From Siderastrea siderea (Eukaryota; Cnidaria; Anthozoa; Scleractinia; Rhizangiidae): DNA of 64,000 bases. Below, one piece after another: positions 10,586 to 22,861 of this stretch (its first letter is position 1; every line of letters starts with the position of its first letter). The notes under the pieces are model-generated. The model saw only the letters and a list, made by a program, of their open reading frames with translations. It was not told the DNA's origin and made no database searches. Both the position numbers and the translations under genes were made by a program. The stretch spans positions 47,784,033-47,848,032 of the forward strand of contig OZ034967.1 in the NCBI GenBank assembly GCA_964030785.1. The letters run 5' to 3'.

Positions 10586-10774
10586 CTTGGGCGTTCACCT
10601 TTCTAGTTGACCCAATGGGGACAATTGGTTCTGGGGACTACTTTTTCTGGAGCAAAATGAGAAGTCTTTATACTCTTGTTGGGGGGCTGAAAAGATACGA
10701 TAACAGCAGGAAATGGAAACCAGTTTGAAAGAAAAAACAAAAGGAAATACTAAACGGAAAGGTGAACGCCCAAG
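10586..10774. repeat. Perfect 18-bp inverted repeat around a 153-nt loop
   Basis: CTTGGGCGTTCACCTTTC at 10586-10603 and its exact complement at 10757-10774 lie between the gag and RT frames of the retroelement. The loop contains CCCCAACAAGAGTATAAAGA on the minus strand and no good protein frame. It may be a small inserted hairpin element or an RNA structure at the gag-RT junction; no flanking duplication was seen. Confidence 0.6.
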
Positions 10775-10985
10775 CGAAGCAGCCCCGAAATACCCCGTCC
10801 AGAGACAGAGCAATAAAGGGTTTTAGAGAACCCCATCGGGGAAGCTTAGCAACGGGTGAAGCGGACTATGGGAACACATGACACGAAAAGAGAAAAACGC
10901 GTCTAAGGAATATCCAAACAACCTTTATTATCCAGCATAAGCAAAACTGTAATTCAGAGTACAAAGAAATTGATACAACAGAATT

Positions 10986-11530
10986 CTAAGAAAAACGTTC
11001 TGGGCAGTTTCGGGCGAAATGCCCCACTCTGCCACAAATGAAACAGCGGTCGCGCTGAAAGTTGCTCCTTTGACCAGACAGCCCTCTATCCCTTGGAGAC
11101 TCCAAAAGCGGGCGGAGATATCTACCTGCACGTGGTTCATAAGAAGAGTAGGTTGCAAACCGGGAGGAAGAGGCTTGGGCTGTTTCTGACTTCAGCAGCT
11201 TTTGTATCTGGGTAGCCACTTGCTTCTCTTCTGGGTCACCCAATAAACACGTCACCACCGAAGCGAGGCACGGATCCCTTACAAGCGGCTCGCACTGGTG
11301 GAAAATGGCATTGTACTTTTTTTTTTCGCATGCCCCGACTCCCTAGCTACATCTGAAAGCTGTTCCAAAGCTGCCAACAGTGTATGATTGTCGACCAAAG
11401 GACGAGGTCAGTTAGCCAGCTGTCGCACAGTATCTAAAGCATGTTCCATGCTGTTTGTGGCAATTTCCTTTTGAAGGGTTTCAACTTTAGATGAGAAGGC
11501 CTGGAGGTTCTCGGGATGACAGAGGAAAAA
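10986..11530 (-). pseudogene. gag-like gene with CCHC zinc knuckle
   Basis: The minus-strand reading gives an alpha-helical gag-like region (MEHALDTVRQLAN, then DNHTLLAALEQLSDVARE), then CLLGDPEEKQVATQIQKLL and a terminal C-x2-C-x4-H-x4-C knuckle (CFICGRVGHFARNC). A TGA replaces a residue near 11408, and a run of A at about 11316-11325 (minus strand) shifts the frame. This is the nucleic-acid-binding capsid-like protein of the element, placed upstream of RT as expected. Confidence 0.7.
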
Positions 11531-13875
11531 CAAACTTAAGATCTAAGAACTTCATATTCATGCTAGGCTATTCATCTGAAAGCCCTCACCTTATAAACAT
11601 GTTTGAATGCACAGGTGTGATCCTTCAGTATAGCTCTGGCCCTGAGGAAGGCTAATTTTGTTAGCTGAAATATTGGCTGTAAAATAAATCAACTCTTTGC
11701 CGTAGAGCCAGCCATGCGTTCAGTTTTGTTCTACCAACAATACTTAATACCTCATCCTTTTGCAATGTTCCATGCTCTCCAGTGCAGCTTTTGTGTCAGC
11801 CTCGTTTTCACGCAAGCATGGTCACATGATGACTGTTACCATATAAACATGTTTGACTCCACAGATGATATCTCCCTGCAATACTTTCGTCAATCTCTGC
11901 CTTAATCAGGAGATGTTTAAGGGCTTTCCAGTGCAGCTTTTGTGAGCCTCGTTTTCGTGCTAGCTTGGTCACGTGACCCCAACAACCTCTTAAAATCGTA
12001 TTTTCATATTTGAAACATTGATTTGCACAATTGTGGTGATTTAGGTACAATTCTACGCAAATAATGGAAAGCTATTGATAATTTTATGTTTGAGCCTCGT
12101 TTCCATGCTGGGAAATACACGTCACATTTTTGACCCCATATAAATCCCGTCTGAGCAAGTTGCAAAGTTGCCACCAAAACTTTTCATGTTATTAAGGGTC
12201 CCCTTAACACATTTAGACTGCGTTTGCTTTCTTCACGAAATTCCACGGGACTTTATTTCATGACATTTGCTGCCAGACTAAAAGTGTAGCAGGTGTAGGT
12301 AAATACATGTATGTATTTGATGTGAAACAACACAATTACTCCTTCACATTAATTATTGATAATAATTTCCTGCTACATACAGTGACCAGCATCACAGCTC
12401 TGCTCACAATGCACAAGCAAGCAACGAGATCATGGAAATTGAGATCCTGATCACCTTCAACATGAGTTATCTATGTGAAAGTTAACTCACCTCTGAAGGT
12501 TTCACATGCTATAGTCTACATTTACCCTTTTCCTTGGCCCCCACCTTACTCTCCATACCAATTGACCCTTTAAGCCCCAATCTAAACCTACAAATTCTCC
12601 TTGCTGGTCTTTATACATTTTCTTGTAGTATTAGTGCAGACAGCTTCTTTCTAGTGACATTCATGTTTGGTGATCAATTCCTTAATTCTGGTGACCTAAA
12701 CATGAAACTCTTTGCTTTGAATGCCATTATTCTGTATTAGTCTCATTGAAATTTTGGGGGAAAAACAACTGTACCAACATCGAGTTGTTAGTCTCTGCAC
12801 AGCATCACTCTTCAGCAGTAGTAGACTGATGCTATCTCAACCATTCAAGGAAAATAGTGAATAGAACAAAAAATGTACAACAGCATCTTAAGGAAACATC
12901 CGCGTTAATTTTGGAGACAACATGCGTGAGGTTCCAAGTTGGAATTTCTACTGCATTTCTGTTAAACCTACTCTTACCCAACCAGAATAAACAGAAACGC
13001 CACTACATATTGTCCTGGACAACAGGACAATACAACACTATATAACTCCTCTAGAGACCAACTTTCCTTATGTCACAATGAAGAGGGGGCAGGGGGGGGG
13101 GGGGTTTGAAGGTATTTTTGTATTCAGTTGCATATAGTAGTTAGCTCAAAAAACCCGGAAACTTGTACCCAGTTCCCATGCATTTGATTTTAGGATGACA
13201 GGGGATTGGATGCAAGTTACATAGAAGGGACTGAGAACAAGAATGTCTGAACTTCCAATTAGGGACCATGTGCCCCGTCCCCAGGCATCCCTCCTTATTA
13301 AATGGTGGTGCATGTGGCATTGTGAGATAGGTGCACTGCAGCCGGTAGAGGCACTCCGCGTGTTGCATCCTTCCCATGATGCGCCACACTCCCTGTTTGG
13401 CTGCTCTAAACCAGCACCTGGGCATAAGACAGAGAAACCAGTGTTGCCACTCATCCGAACCTCCTCCCACAGAAAGCTTGTTTCTACTTGATGTTCAGTT
13501 AAACCAGAAATTCTATCCCTTCCCGACCCCCATTGCTCAATTTTATGGTGCACCCTTCACCGAGCTTTGCGAGGTACTGCAAGGGGGGTCACATATTTTT
13601 AGTAAGAAATGGATTTTGAGGTTTGTGGGGCTGAATCCGACAGGTCATTGAGGTCTTAAAAAGTGCATGACAGTAGTATGGCGGGGATGACTAGACTAAA
13701 TTATTCATGATTCAGGGAGCCTGAGTTAATGAGATAGCCTTGAGAGATAATGAGATGCACGCTATCTTGGTAAATGTGGGGTTATAATGAGATGCATACC
13801 ATGTTGGTACAGGACAGGGATTTTCGAAGGAGAATAATGGTATTTGTGTTATTGTTTGGAGTATAAGAGAGAAGT
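11531..13875. other. No gene seen; short diverged direct repeats
   Basis: Only short chance frames. A ~52-bp pair at 11777-11829 and 11926-11978 shares CCAGTGCAGCTTTTGTG, GCCTCGTTTTC and TGGTCAC, with a weaker third copy near 12088-12125. A G run lies at about 13089-13106. The stretch 13700-13875 repeats the phrase AATGAGATGCA with variants, close to the edge of the foldback structure. Confidence 0.45.
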
Positions 13876-15672
13876 GATGAGATGTTTTGTTTATTAACCG
13901 AAACTTGCACGGACGAATTTTCCGCCTTCAGCCGCTTTCACGTGAAAAATATCATAACTAAAAGTGATCAATGCAATCGTGAATATGATCGAAAACAAAG
14001 CAAAACAAATTAAAACAGAATCTGCCTACAAGATTCAGTACTGAAAGGAAAGCGATAAACCAACTTTTTCAATTTTCAACAATCAGCGAGTGTTGATGCC
14101 TCAGAAGAAAGTGAACTCTTGTCAACTCATTATCGAAAGTATTAAAAGGCAAGTAGCGTGCTCTTTGCTGCCTTCACAAACCGAAATGAACAACATGGTA
14201 CAAATTCAGGAAATCGATTTCGCGGTCAAAATATGTGCAGCGGTTATGCATTATTTCTGGAAAATATGATTTTTAATGGAAAAGAAGAACAGTTCTGCGT
14301 TGTTTTGAAGTGGGAAGTTTCGCACTGAAAGAGATTTGCGGCATCGACTGAAAATTTTTTATACAGGATTTCTTCGTCCCATTCAAACACAAAACCACAC
14401 ACGCAGGAGTTCTTGTTTGGCCTTCATGCAAACGGCAGTTCTTGTTCGATGCAATGTGTTCTCTTATCCACTAAGCAGTGAGTTTTTCGTAGCCTTTCTA
14501 ATGGAAAGCTTTCCTATTTCAACCTTTCCAGATTCATGGATGAAATGTGGCGCCAAGACTATCTTTGCGCGGGAAAAATGATAATTATTCGAGGTGCCAA
14601 TTTAGTGGTCTTTGTAGCCTTGATGGCTAGCAGAAGTGAAAATGTTGTTGAACTACAAACAGTAAAACGCCACCATCAATGTTATCTTGTTTATTAGCAA
14701 GGTCTATTTCAACAGAAAAGAGCTCACCTTGGAAAATTCGACAACATTTTCTGGCGTTGCGCGCTACAACACATCCTTGAGGTTGTCCATTTCACACAAA
14801 TTTCTGAGAGTTCCCAAATCTCTTTTAGTGTCAGATCTTGCATGTATTTTGATCTTTAACAGCCACTGATGATTTGATTTGCATTAATCAGTTCTTGTTT
14901 TGTTATAAGTTTCTTGCATAAGATATCTGTAGCTGATGTTGTGCTTGCTGGATTCTTCGGCATCCACGTGCAAAGTCCAACACTCTTCCGTTCTATGCCG
15001 TAGACCACAAATATTTTTTGATGTTATTGCAGAAAAAAGTTCTTGATTGAATTCAAAGTAGCTTTTGCAGAAAGCGATTCTTTGAACCTTTAGCGCATCC
15101 GGACTCTACAGCACCGAAGGTGATAATCGTAGACGTGGTTCAGAGTGTACAACATAGCCTGAGAAATGGCCTTTTCTTGGCTCTAATCAAAATCACTCAC
15201 GGTTATGCAACTGTCAATCTGTCAATCTGTCATGTCCAAGTCAAGAAGCATGCGATCAGTCCGCGGGGAAATTCGGCAAATAAACTTCTCACAGTTGCGA
15301 AATGTGTTGGAGGCGAAAATTTTTGCACAAAATACGAGTCTGTCATTTCTGCAGTGCCGCTGTTCTGTGAGACTAATAATAAACAGGGTATTAAAAATAA
15401 AACGACACACTACACTAAACGATTTGTATCATCTCTAATGCAAAATCAAATAACAGATAAAGAGTGAAAAAGAGATGAGAGACCTAAATGCGGGTGAAAA
15501 AACACTCGCTTTCTTCGCAAAACAAAGGGCAAATTAATATCAATCGAACAGGTCGACTTGGAGCAAGTCTACTAGTTTGCTAAAAACGCAAATCCAGTTT
15601 TGACATCTTCGCTTGTATTTTCGGATTAAAGAAGTGCTTCTTATTTTGCCAAACTGATGGTGTCGATATTCG
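13876..15672 (+). repeat. Left arm of the foldback structure
   Basis: It matches the reverse complement of 25841-27645 over essentially its whole length, with scattered substitutions and small indels (for example ATATCATAACTAAAAGTG here against CACTTTTGGCTATCGATAT in the other arm). No protein family was recognised in any frame. Confidence 0.8.
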
Positions 15673-16560
15673 AAACTGAGGCGTACTTACAAGGATACTG
15701 AGGCGCAGTTGCATTTATTAAACCAAAATCACCAAGTAAAGATACTGAGGCGTACTTACAAAGACGCTGAGGCGCAGTTCTGTTTATTAAACTAAAAACA
15801 CCAAGTAAAGATACTGAGGCGCAGTTCTGTTTATAAAACTAAAATCGGCAATTTAAGATACTGACGCGTACTTACAAAGATACTGTTTATTAAACTAAAA
15901 ACACCAAGTAGAGATACTGACGCGCAGTTCTGTTTATTAAACTAAAATCCCCAAGTAAAGATACTGAAGCGTACTTACAACGATGACTGAGGTGCGGTTC
16001 CGTTTAGTAAATCAAAATCACCAAGTAAAGATACTGAGGCGGAATTGCAAAGATAGCGAGGTGCAGTTCTGTTTATTAAACTAAAATCAGCAATCAAAGA
16101 TACTGAGGCGCAGTTGCGTTTATTAAACTAAAAATCACTAACTCGCAAGTAAAGCTACTGAGGCGTACTTACAAAGATACTGAGGCGCAATTCTGTTTAT
16201 TAAACTAATATCACAAAGTAAAGATACTGAGGCGTACTGGCAAAGATACTGACATGCACTTCCGTTTAGTAAACCAAAATCACCAAGTAGAGATACTGTA
16301 ACGCAATTTAATTTTGTTTATTAAACTAAAATCACAGTAAAGTAAAGGTAATGTGAGGTACTTACAAAGATACTGAGGTGCAGTTCCGTTTATTAAAGGA
16401 AAATCAGCAATGAAAGATACTGACACAGAATTACAAAGATAGCGAGGTGTAGTTCTGTTTATTAAACTAAAATCAACAATCAAAGATACTGAGGCTCAGT
16501 TGCGTTTATTAAACTAAAATCACGATCTAAGGTACTGATTAATGAGGCGTATTTGGCAAA
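15673..16560. repeat. Tandem array, ~66-bp unit, about 13 degenerate copies
   Basis: The unit has the pattern GATACTGAGGCGTACTTAC, AAAGATACTGAGGCGCAGTT, CTGTTTATTAAACTAAAATC, ACCAAGTAAA. The block AAGATACTGAGGCG occurs twice per full unit, so the array looks like a two-level repeat. Some units have lost one half. The same unit recurs once at 17041-17110 and about three times at 25626-25830 in inverted orientation. Confidence 0.85.
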
Positions 16561-17250
16561 CTGAACTGTGAATGCGTGATAGTTATATTGTTTTGTGCCC
16601 CTCCCAAGAGGGGGGTACGTTAAATTGTAACAAAAGGTGGTATGCTATTTACTTCAGAGAGAAAGTTGTATACACAAGAAACGCTGCGCTATTAAATGTG
16701 GATGTTGAGTTAAGAAGAACAGTTGGTGTGTTTATCGACCGCCAAATTGGTGCAACACGATAGGATGCCCGATGAACCAGGCGTCACTGCTAACGCAGTA
16801 GCTCTCAAATTATCGGATTTGTGGCCGTCCAAAGCTTTGGTTTGCCCAAGCCAGCCAAGCCGAAGCCTTGTTCGAAGCACAAAACATCACTCAACAGATA
16901 ACGAAATTCCCCCATCATTCTCCTACTCAGAGTAAATCTCCAGGAAAAAAAGAAAACTCATTAGGATTTCTTGACTGATGACTGTAGTTTGCAGTATCTC
17001 TTCCAGTCTGCCTTGGAGAGAGGCAATTTCTTTTTTACGCACAACTGCACCTCACTATCTTTGTAAGTACGCCTCAGTATCTTTGCTTGGTGATTTTTAG
17101 TTTAATAGCGGAACTCCTTTGCGGCCGAAGGCCGCAAAAGTGGAGCCCCATACCCATACTAAGAGGTATGCTGGTGATTTTTTATGGTCATGGCAAGCGG
17201 AATGGCTCGCGGACGCGTGCGCCATACATACGTACATCGCATTTCATGAC
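16561..17250. other. Gene-free stretch with one more copy of the tandem unit
   Basis: Contains an inverted unit of the array at 17041-17110, which runs into TTTAATAGCGGAACTCC. The same junction words (CGGAACTCC, CCAAGCCTAAAAG) appear at 21505-21548 and 25587-25628, indicating that several boundaries of one repeat family lie here. A short palindrome GCGGCCGAAGGCCGC sits at 17121-17135. Confidence 0.4.
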
Positions 17251-17277
17251 ATTCTTACATGAGGCAATTTTCCCTGG

Positions 17278-17690
17278 AAGAGCAGAGACGAAGGAAAAGA
17301 GAAGGAGATAGAGATCAACAACGGGAAAGGATGAGAAACGCCACTGAAGAACAGCGTCAAGCACCCGGTCAAGCAGATCGGAAACGAAAACGAGAAAGAC
17401 GAAGGAACAGTACAGCAGAGAGATAAAGGCAACTAGAAATAAGACGGAACGGTACTGAAGAACAACGCCAGAGGAAAACTGAGACGCCGACAGAGAACTG
17501 TCAACATGTCGGGTACAGTTTTCTTGATTTTTATCTATTTGTGATTGGAAATAATTTTGTACCACCGAATAATTTACGTCTACGTTTTTGTTTTTTATTC
17601 TACAGATCATCAAGGGGAAAGAAGTCGTAATAGAGAGAGAACGGAGAAGAAATTTACGCCAAGGACAGCATGAAGTTACAAGGTGTTCAA
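17278..17690 (+). pseudogene. Fragment encoding an Arg/Glu/Gln-rich repeat peptide
   Basis: One frame reads an Arg-rich charged stretch with a repeated phrase, RNATEEQRQA then RNSTAER, one stop (TAA near 17423), then RRNGTEEQRQRK. Such RRxATEEQRQA repeats are known at the N-termini of helicase-type mobile-element proteins and related invertebrate repeats, but I cannot assign the family. After a possible intron, a second block behind TTCTACAG (17606 on) stays open as IIKGKEVVIERERRRNL and reaches a GT near 17693. Probably a remnant of whatever element the foldback arms carry. Confidence 0.4.
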
Positions 17691-18675
17691 AAAGGTAAAA
17701 TCAATTTCCGTGCTTTAGCAAAGTTTGTTTAACAAAAAAATGTACTGTTACAAAAGGGAACTTTTCGTCAAAACTTAAACCGCACCTTTTACGGTATGTC
17801 ATTTAATACTACTCGTAGAAAGTGAAAAAAAGAGGAAAAGAAACAAAACAAAACAAAACGAAAAAAGGGAACACAATTTGAGGGGGTAGTGCAAAGGTGA
17901 TGGTATCATATTACAAGATTTCACAATATGGCCGCGCGCGTGACTGAGTGAGAACGAGAACACAATACCTTTTCAGCGTTGGAAATGAAAAGATAGGCTA
18001 AAGAAACTCGTCTGCCGGTCCCGAATGCCTGTTAAGTGGAATATGAATGTCTTTATTGAGGAGAAATATGGATTGCTTTGGCCCGATGCTTTAATTGAAC
18101 CAGCGTGAAGATCTGATTGCTGAGTTTCCCGGGTGAGTTTCTCGGAATTTTTCAATCATTTCACAGAATATTACGGTATGGGGAATTCGCTTTTATTTAG
18201 AAGGATCCCACTATCTCAACTCGCTTATCTCCAATTCCCCTTTATCTCGAACAAAGAGAAATTTGTCTTGGCTTTGGTCATAAATATAATATTTCCAGTT
18301 ATTTACTTTTACGACGATAACCCGCTTTTCTCAACTTTGAAGAATACCAGTGTCTTTTGTTTTCACGGAGCAAAGTGTAGCCAGGCAAAGGAGGAAACAG
18401 CTTATGAAAGCATGCAATGAAGTAAAAGGCGAAAACAAGTACCAACGCGAATCGTCAAGATGTTAACTCATTGACTAACAAAAGAATAACAAAACAGGAC
18501 ATAATTGATATATGCCTCGTTCTTTTAAACTCTGAATCCAGTCATTGTTTACAATATCCTCGGCAAAACCCCTACCAAAATCCATGCAAGTAACGAATCG
18601 ACGAAAAAGCACATCCTCATTTATGTATCTACTGAAGTAGGTCTTAAATATTTTTTAACCCTTCTTCTGATTTCT
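17691..18675. other. No gene seen
   Basis: AT-rich sequence with short chance frames. A small AAAAC-type simple run lies at about 17845-17862. Nothing else is supported. Confidence 0.35.
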
Positions 18676-19047
18676 GAATTGTTTGCTTGAATTTCAATAA
18701 TTTTATTTGGCTTCACTTAAGCTCAAGACTTAAGCTTATGTGTGAATTAATTTTGTTTATCACTTATGAATTGTTTTCTTGAATTTCAATAATTTTATTT
18801 GGCTTCACTTAAGCTCAAGACTTAAGCTTATGTGTGAATTAATTTTGTTTATCACTTATGAATTGTTCGCTTGAATTTCAATAATTTTATTGGGCTTCAC
18901 TTAAGCTCAAGACTTAAGCTTATGTGTGAATTAATTTTGTTTATCACTTATGAATTGTTTGCTTGAATTTCAATAATTTTATTCTGCTTCACTTAAGCTC
19001 AAGTTAAGCTTACATGTGTATGTGTGAATTTTTTTTGTTTATCACTC
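18676..19047. repeat. 92-bp tandem repeat, four copies
   Basis: Copies start at 18676, 18768, 18860 and 18952, so the period is exactly 92 bp three times. The first three are nearly identical. The last is altered by small indels in its second half. Each unit holds two CTTAAG palindromes flanking TCAAGA (ACTTAAGCTCAAGACTTAAG), so every unit can form a small hairpin. Confidence 0.9.
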
Positions 19048-19052
19048 AATAT

Positions 19053-19988
19053 TATGCATGGTTCAATTCTACCTGTTACCATCCTCCCCCTCCCCGGGCC
19101 TACCCCCCGGGATTTGCAATTTTTTTCTCACTTGGCAGTCTATTCCCCACCCCCGGGCACACAGAAAGAGACGATTCCCCACCTCCGGGACTCCTCATCG
19201 ACCACAAATACGTTGTTTTGTGTACAAAACCTAAATGACGATATTGATTTCCGTACAATAGCAAAATCAGACGTTTTGACAAGAACTTAAATGCTTTTCT
19301 AGAGTGTATTGAAAGAAGGACACTACATGCATAATATAATAAAAACATGAACAGAAAACTGAAGAAAAAACTCTACCTGCACTGGCGTACGGCTGGCAAG
19401 TAAAGAAATTTTCTTCGCCACATGTTTTATTCTAAATATAGCGCATACGCACAAGAGGCCCATGAACAAATTGATGGCAACATTTAAAGGAGTTTTTCTT
19501 ACCTTGTTTCATAAGAACACTGGACTGAAATCTCTGTTTAACATAAAACTGTGCATCCGTTTTGATATAGAGTCTATTTAAGTGGTCTTATTATAAATAT
19601 AAACACACCGAAGAAAGATTTCTTTGTTTGTGACGACCACCATTCATTCGAGTATGCATCAAACGCACATTCTTTCAACAATTTATAATAAACGTACCGT
19701 TGAATACAGATTTTAATTTTGAGAGATTACTCTTCTCTAAACAGTCTGCTACAAATACTAGAGATTTTCACTGGAAATAGGCTCCACGCGGTCCGGGGCC
19801 ATCATATCAACTGAGAAGTGACGTACTTTACAAGAACAACAAGAAGTTATTTTCGATTTGCCCCCCTCCCCGACTCCCCGGGACAAGACCACTTCAAACA
19901 ATTCCCCACCCCCAGGCTCGAAGGGCTGGACTTGTCCCCGGGGTTGCCTGGTGGGGGGATGGTAACAGGTAAAATTGAACCTTGCATT
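19053..19988. mobile_element. ~0.94-kb non-autonomous element with inverted ends
   Basis: The left end 19053-19090 (GCATGGTTCAATTCTACCTG then TTACCATCC) pairs with the right end 19951-19988 (GGATGGTAACAGG then AAAATTGAACC). Subterminal stretches at both sides are rich in CCCCGGG and CCCCACC words. The interior is AT-rich without a transposase frame. Target duplication is not evident. The superfamily is not assigned. Confidence 0.65.
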
Positions 19989-22861
19989 AGTTCAGAAGGC
20001 GACTGCAATTTGCCATTTTTTTTCGATCTCAGTTAACCTACATGTATGAAATAAAAGCACTGCATTGTGGAAAGTGCTTCTTACTATTTGTCACTCATAA
20101 TGGAATGTTCATGTTTTAGAAAGTTTAAATAATTACTGCATGCATTTTTTGGTTTTCTCAAAAATCATTGTATTCCCAAGGGGGGGGGGGGGAATCCAGA
20201 TGTAAGCAAAGGATTTTTTTATGCAATTGACATATTTGTACTGATGTGTTTTTGCTTCCTAAAGGCAATCTGGCTTGTTTAACTGACAATTGTCTGCTGG
20301 GATTAGTTAGAACATGTTTGATTAATTGCAATTGGCTCTTTACTGAGTTAAGCAAAGGAGACTGGAGATGATTGAACATCCAGTAAACTTAAATGAGGTC
20401 CTGCCATTTTGTTGCTCATTCGATTGATTGATATTCAAGTGCTTTACCTTACCTGTATTACCCAATGAACCGTGCAAAGGGGGGAAGACAATTACATGTA
20501 ACCACTTTTTAGACAAATGGCTAAAAGAGTTTGGATAGCTGCAAATGAGGGGTTCAGGCGATGAATTATTAATTATTTGTTAGGATTCCACAAAAGCTGG
20601 AAAGAAGAACACTTTCACGGGTGGATGCAAAAATTTCCAACAATGGGTCTTGTACGTCTCATGAATCAGGTGGATCACAAAAGTAAAGCAAAGTATAGCT
20701 TCGGCAACAACATTTCAAAGCGGGAAGTGACAATGCTAGCAAAGTGAATGACGACTCCCTTACTAATTGACATTGAGTATAATTACTATTCTGTTCACCC
20801 ATTCTTTCTGTTCATTAATGTCACATTGGTCAAAAATTGCGTTGTGAATGCTTTAATAATGTATGTTACATACAATATTAGTTATTTGATGTTGTCAAAA
20901 GAAAAACAATGAAGTTAATATTATTTTAAGGATGAAAGTAATTTGACAGGCGCTCGTTCTCATGAATTTTGCACTCCAAGAACTGAAAATTTTCTTCAAT
21001 TGATGAACTTAGAGTTGAGGAGGGGAAAGAAAACAAAGATGCTCCAATGAAAGTCTAATTTATTTGAATTGTAACTACAGTGTACCTTTTATTTGCAGTC
21101 CTCTATCAGGCATTTAAGCCTCGACTTTTAGTGGCCCTGGTCAGTTTTAAATCGCCACTGGCGACTGGGCGACTGCCATTTTTTAGCCCTGAATGTTTTT
21201 TTTTTTCACTGATCCTTTTTTTCTGTTCTAGGCATATATGCCAGCAGTGATCAGTGATGCAGCATTTTCTTACAGTGAAGTTAAGGTACGTGGAAGATAT
21301 CAGTTAATATATAATTAGCCCAGCTTACGTATCTAATTGTTCAGTAAATTGAACTGGATTGAATGCAGTGATTGGGTTAATTTGGGTTCGGTAGTTGAAC
21401 ACAATTGATGACCAAAAATATGCCAATATATATACAGCTGTGTTTGATTCCATTCAATTTCTGAACCCAGTCAAACATAATTAAACAGTTTTAAAATCAT
21501 TCAAGTATATAGATTTAGCCAAGCCTAAAAGTGGAGCTCCAATTTTTATTTGGCAATCCTATTATTCACAATGGAAAATAAAAATTGAACCAAGGATAAA
21601 ATTGAACCACAACATTTACATGAGTGTGCCATCAAGACTTCCATTTGGGTGGCAATGAGAGCCTTTACATCTGGACTTAAGGGAGGAGACTCTTAATCAC
21701 CATATTGTTGCTGTGGGAAGTTCCTCAGAACCATCATATCTTGGAAACCCTATTACTTCCACAGATAAGCTGCTTGGCCACGTTTGTTTTATGGGAAAGG
21801 TTTTCAAGATTTTCAAGTCACAACCATATTCAGCATGTCATTTGACCTGAACAGAAAAAATGCTAAAACTCAAACAGCATACAGTTCTCGCTATTGTAAA
21901 CATTGCGAACATTTAAAGATTATCAGGATGCAAAATTTTAAGCAACAGTTTCTAGAAATTTGCTTTATTATGAATATAAAAGTTGTGATGGCACAAGCAC
22001 ATATCTTTATACATTTTTGTGCTGTAGTTCTTCTATTCTTTGTAAAAACAGTAATTGCATGCTTCAGATTGTAAAGAAGGGTGGGGCGATTCGCAAAAAA
22101 GTCGGAACTTTACTAGTTTCCTCTTAGTTTTACTGATTTTCTTTTTAATGTGCAGTTGTATGGGACTGGCAGTAGCTATGCGTGCACAATGTTCAGTTGT
22201 GGAATTCATATGTTCTTCTTCATTACTTCACCAATATAGTAGCAGGAAACGCTGAAAACAGCGTATGACAGAATACCATCCACAAAAATCCCTTAGCAAC
22301 AATGCGAGATTTGTAGTTAAGAATCTCCCCTCCTCAAGTTACAAAATCCTTTTTTCACGGTGATGTGAGATTTATCTGGATGGCAATATGGTTAATTACA
22401 GGGGGGTAACTTAATGCAGAATGAATCAAATAGTTACACCATGTTTACGTGATACCGGTATGAACTCACCCAGGTATGGCTTGCACTGTTACGAGATTTT
22501 GTGTTGTAATCATATAACAAATACAGAGAAGCAAGAGGGAACTGGGGTGAACTTGTAGCAGAATGAAAAGCATACAATGAACTGGTGTCATGCAAACACC
22601 CCCTCAGACTAAAGTTGAGCAGCTCTCAAGAATGTTTAACAACATCCTCAGATACCCAGGGGCAGTAAAACCCTGATTTCATTAAAACAGTGTAAACTCA
22701 GACTGGTGCAATTTTGTTTACATGAGACCAGTCTGAAATTCAGACTGGCATAAGTATTTACATGAGACCAACCATCTTGAAAAATACAGTTTACCTTACA
22801 TCCACTTGGATTGCTTCAATGCCACTTATTTAAATGCACATGCTCAAAACTGAAAACAAAT
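19989..22861. other. No firm gene; one possible 57-bp exon at 21231-21287
   Basis: Most of this stretch is AT-rich with chance frames. At 21231-21287 a piece with TTTTTTTCTGTTCTAG before it and GTACGTGG after it translates to AYMPAVISDAAFSYSEVK on the plus strand, a plausible short exon, but no neighbouring exons could be linked to it. A G run sits at 20180-20191. The words GCCAAGCCTAAAAGTGGAGC at 21517-21536 are one half of an inverted pair with 25587-25628. Confidence 0.35.

Larger units (their letters stand above)
5110..11530 (-). mobile_element. Decayed tyrosine-recombinase retrotransposon (DIRS order, PAT/Ngaro-like), with three nested insertions
   Basis: On the minus strand the order is gag with a CCHC knuckle, reverse transcriptase, RNase H with its C-terminal extension, then tyrosine recombinase. 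In established classifications the order gag-RT-RH-YR fits PAT/Ngaro-type members of the DIRS order, which use a recombinase in place of a DDE integrase. Insertions at 5505-7101 (pogo/Tigger), 7960-8095 (hairpin element) and 9058-9333 (small element) each interrupt a reading frame that resumes on the other side. Several stops and frameshifts are present, so the copy is dead. The terminal (split direct or inverted) repeats expected of the order were not found, so the outer borders are approximate. Confidence 0.8.

Noticed and set aside
13146..13553. Overlapping minus-strand frames of 109 and 135 residues
   Set aside because: Several overlapping frames in both directions without motif or splice support; most likely chance.
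14336..14581. 81-residue frame conserved between 14.3 kb and 27.1 kb
   Set aside because: The conservation is explained by the inverted arms being recent DNA duplicates; synonymous and non-synonymous changes cannot be told apart, and no domain is present.
15673..16560. Possible CRISPR-like array
   Set aside because: Units are contiguous degenerate tandem copies without unique spacers, in a eukaryotic genome.
21231..21287. 57-bp exon encoding AYMPAVISDAAFSYSEVK
   Set aside because: Good splice borders, but too short and isolated to call a gene; kept only as a note.
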